Below, piece after piece: positions 4,227 to 6,072 of a DNA stretch of 6,072 nucleotides. Origin of the DNA: an uncultured Christensenellaceae bacterium (GTDB lineage Bacteria; Bacillota; Clostridia; Christensenellales; Christensenellaceae); assembly GCA_934438035.1 (NCBI GenBank), contig CAKSBK010000069.1, positions 1 to 6,072 of the forward strand, in the 5' to 3' direction. A program made the position numbers and the translations under genes. The first letter of the stretch is position 1. Every line of letters begins with the position of its first letter. The notes beneath the pieces are model-generated. The model was not told where the DNA came from. It saw only the letters and a program-made list of their open reading frames with translations, and did not search any database.

Positions 4227-4385
4227 GAGATTTTAAAGCCGTATGCAAAATCCGCAAAAATATTTTAATCCGCGCGCAATTATCAAAAGGAATTTTAATT
4301 TCATACCGCAAAAGATACTTCGTTTAAGAAAAATCAACAACACGCTTGTTATAGTTAAAGCTCAAAATGCACGTCAATTTGGTTT

Positions 4386-5657
4386 TTAAATTATCACCCG
4401 CAATATAAACATGCCGTTTTCACAGCTAAACATGCAATTTCCGTTAAGCTTTTCTGCGGTATAGCATATGCTTTGCGTTCCGAAGCCGTGGTTTTCCGCG
4501 TCAGAAACAGGCATTCCGTCAATAAATTTAGGCGGCGTTTTATACGGGTTTTTAACGCATATCAATAGTTTTCCGCCTTTTTCGCCCATTTCAAGGCTTA
4601 TGCTTCGCTTGTTACTCTCAAGCTCGCACACGGCGTTTATCGCATTTTCAAGAGCGTTTGAAAGTATTTGAGTTATATCTACGTCGGTAATCAAAAGCTC
4701 CTTTGATATTCCGACATTAGCAAAAAAGCGGATATCTTTTTCCTCCATCATATTCTCGTAAAAGGATATTATTAGGTTTACCGTATCGTTTGAGGTATAT
4801 CTTTTTTTAACGGTTTTCGCCGCCGAATCTATAATTTCTTCAACATAGCTTTTTGCTTTTTCAACATCGCCGTCATTGAGAAGCGCCAAAATGCCGTTAA
4901 GAAAATGCCGCATGTCGTGCCGCATTATAGCTATTTTCTCCTCGCTTCTGCGTATAGTCTCAACTTCCTTTTGAGCTTGCTGCCACCTTATTATCATAAG
5001 CTTGTTTTTGGTTTCAATTTGCTCCGATTCCTCATGCTGCTTAAAATATACCACACAGAAAATAAGGTAAGACATGCAAAGCATAAAAGGCGCAAGCTCC
5101 GCAACCACACGATTTCCTGAATACAGTAAATCCGTATATACGGTAGCCGCATAATCAAATATATAATAAAAAACGGGAACAATCGAAAGGCAGATTATTA
5201 CTTTTCTCGGCTTAGACATAAGCTTGGAGACAGGCGGCGCAACAAAGCGCATAATAATCGGAAAAAACACCGCAATAGCCAAAATATACACTATATCCGA
5301 AACGTATTCCGGCAAATTCAAAAGCGCGGGGATTTCCGAAAGCCAGTTGCAGAGCTGACAGCATAAATATGCCGAGCTTACCGCCAAAACGGACTGAGAA
5401 AACGGTTTAGAATATATCAGCACTAAGATTAGCACGAGCGGAATATGCGTTAATAACGGATAAAGCACAAAAACTATCTCATAACCGTAAGCAAGGTCCA
5501 AAGCCAGCTGTAAAAACGCGTCCGCCGTAAAAAACAGCCCGAATATCGCGCAATTCTTTTTTCCGTAACGAATCCCCGAAAAGGAAGCGGAAACCAATAT
5601 TCCGAAAAGAAGCACAAGCGAATATCTTAATAAAGAGAGTATTTCAAAAAACATCAC
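4386..5657 (-). CDS. AgrC-like membrane sensor histidine kinase (GHKL, HPK10-type)
   Basis: A 423-residue kinase. The N-terminal half (about 1-205) is hydrophobic with six or so membrane segments, as in AgrC and related peptide sensors, and has no large external domain. A helical linker (206-240) follows. The phosphoacceptor box is AIMRHDMRHFLNGILALL with H247. The ATP-binding GHKL domain has the N-box ILSNALENAINA (331-342) and a short G-box HGFGTQSI (390-397), typical of the HATPase_c_5 group. It would phosphorylate the response regulator encoded just upstream. The start is GTG at 5657 (four-base GTGA overlap with the regulator's stop) or ATG at 5654; AAGGAG lies six or nine bases before them. 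The ligand is unknown, and no AgrB or AgrD-like gene is seen in the window. Confidence 0.88.
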   Translation of the reverse strand: MMFFEILSLLRYSLVLLFGILVSASFSGIRYGKKNCAIFGLFFTADAFLQLALDLAYGYEIVFVLYPLLTHIPLVLILVLIYSKPFSQSVLAVSSAYLCCQLCNWLSEIPALLNLPEYVSDIVYILAIAVFFPIIMRFVAPPVSKLMSKPRKVIICLSIVPVFYYIFDYAATVYTDLLYSGNRVVAELAPFMLCMSYLIFCVVYFKQHEESEQIETKNKLMIIRWQQAQKEVETIRRSEEKIAIMRHDMRHFLNGILALLNDGDVEKAKSYVEEIIDSAAKTVKKRYTSNDTVNLIISFYENMMEEKDIRFFANVGISKELLITDVDITQILSNALENAINAVCELESNKRSISLEMGEKGGKLLICVKNPYKTPPKFIDGMPVSDAENHGFGTQSICYTAEKLNGNCMFSCENGMFILRVII

Positions 5658-6072
5658 ACTTCGCTCTCCTTATTAAACATATTTGCAAAATATGCTTCCC
5701 TGAACGTCTTTCCGAGGCCGCGGGCAATCGGCACCCTGTCACCCATACGCATAATTATTTCCGCAGAGTTAAAATGATTCACCGCAGAAAAATTCACGAT
5801 ATAGCTTCTGTGACATTTAAAGAAGCAATCATAAACGCATAATTTTTCTTCAATATGCGTAAAAGTATCGAGCGCCTCTATGCATTTTCCGCCCTCAACC
5901 GTCAACCTTACTTTTCTGTTGCATGCTTCAACATATTCAATATCATTTACCGGCACGCTATGAAATCCGTATTGCGTACGAACGGTTATTTTAGGGGCGT
6001 TTTCGCTGAGAGCCTTGAAGCAATCATTTAAAACCCCGGCAAGCTTTTCATATTTAAGCGGCTTTAATATAT
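5654..6072 (-). CDS. LytTR-family response regulator, 5' end outside the window
   Basis: The frame is open to the right edge, so the protein is partial. The 138 visible residues begin ILKPLKYEKLAGVL, which is the conserved Lys-Pro end of a CheY-like receiver domain. The domain's earlier part, including the phosphorylated Asp, lies beyond the edge. The LytTR DNA-binding domain follows (about residues 27-131): KITVRTQYG, VNDIEYVEACNRKV, the hallmark FFKCHRSYIVNF (83-94) and VPIARGLGKTFREAY (113-127). An internal GTG at 5956 is not the real start, because receiver sequence continues upstream of it. It is an AgrA/VirR-type transcription factor acting with the kinase whose gene overlaps its stop. 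LytTR targets are usually direct repeats upstream of regulated promoters; none was identified here. Confidence 0.92.
   Translation of the reverse strand, partial: ILKPLKYEKLAGVLNDCFKALSENAPKITVRTQYGFHSVPVNDIEYVEACNRKVRLTVEGGKCIEALDTFTHIEEKLCVYDCFFKCHRSYIVNFSAVNHFNSAEIIMRMGDRVPIARGLGKTFREAYFANMFNKESEV

Noticed and set aside
4233..4304. 23-residue minus-strand peptide with two Cys (MKLKFLL...FCGFCIRL), considered as an AgrD-like signal
   Set aside because: There is no ribosome site and no acidic C-terminal tail as in AgrD; its position downstream of the kinase with a poor leader makes chance more likely.
5654..5956. 100-residue stand-alone LytTR protein starting at the GTG at 5956
   Set aside because: The frame stays open to the right edge and the upstream codons encode the Lys-Pro end of a receiver domain, so the GTG is internal.

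Overview
The window looks like DNA from a low-to-moderate GC Firmicute, probably a gut-type Clostridia (Lachnospiraceae or Oscillospiraceae-like). This rests on strong AAAGGAG ribosome sites, AT-rich spacers, TTG/GTG starts, a CPCC-type small protein, and an AgrC/LytTR-type two-component pair. No rRNA, complete tRNA, transposase, integrase or CRISPR array is visible.

Left third (1 to about 1860, plus strand, visibly AT-rich, accessory in character). Four very small genes (CPCC zinc-ribbon-like protein, two paralogous proteins sharing a PDYYG...SPIL N-terminus, and a 56-residue charged helical protein) are strung together by two kinds of near-identical intergenic repeat, here called A and B. 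The array closes with a strong hairpin terminator at 990-1055. A separate promoter at 1219-1247 then drives a two-gene operon: a DUF2442 protein translationally coupled to a ribbon-helix-helix DNA-binding protein. The left part ends with a 25-base stretch resembling the 3' end of a tRNA or tmRNA (1795-1819) and a perfect 10-bp hairpin (1828-1853). This is a plausible edge of a mobile element.

Middle (about 1900-4000, minus strand, richer in GC). After roughly 370 bases without a convincing gene comes a compact three-gene operon, read right to left: a 146-residue protein of unknown function, a polynucleotide 5'-kinase-like P-loop protein, and a Thg1-like protein (3'-5' RNA polymerase family). 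The genes overlap or abut, and one TATAAT-type promoter lies upstream. The kinase can in principle restore a 5'-phosphate, and the Thg1-like enzyme can add nucleotides to a 5' end. The operon is therefore best read as an RNA (tRNA) 5'-end repair system with an undescribed third component. No RNA ligase is present in the window.

Right third (about 4030-6072, minus strand). A LytTR-family response regulator (its receiver domain cut off by the right edge) is followed with a 1-4 base overlap by an AgrC-like membrane sensor kinase. No peptide-precursor or AgrB gene is seen. Downstream of the kinase is about 300 bases with a stop-interrupted reading frame that ends directly at a Rho-independent terminator (4042-4082).
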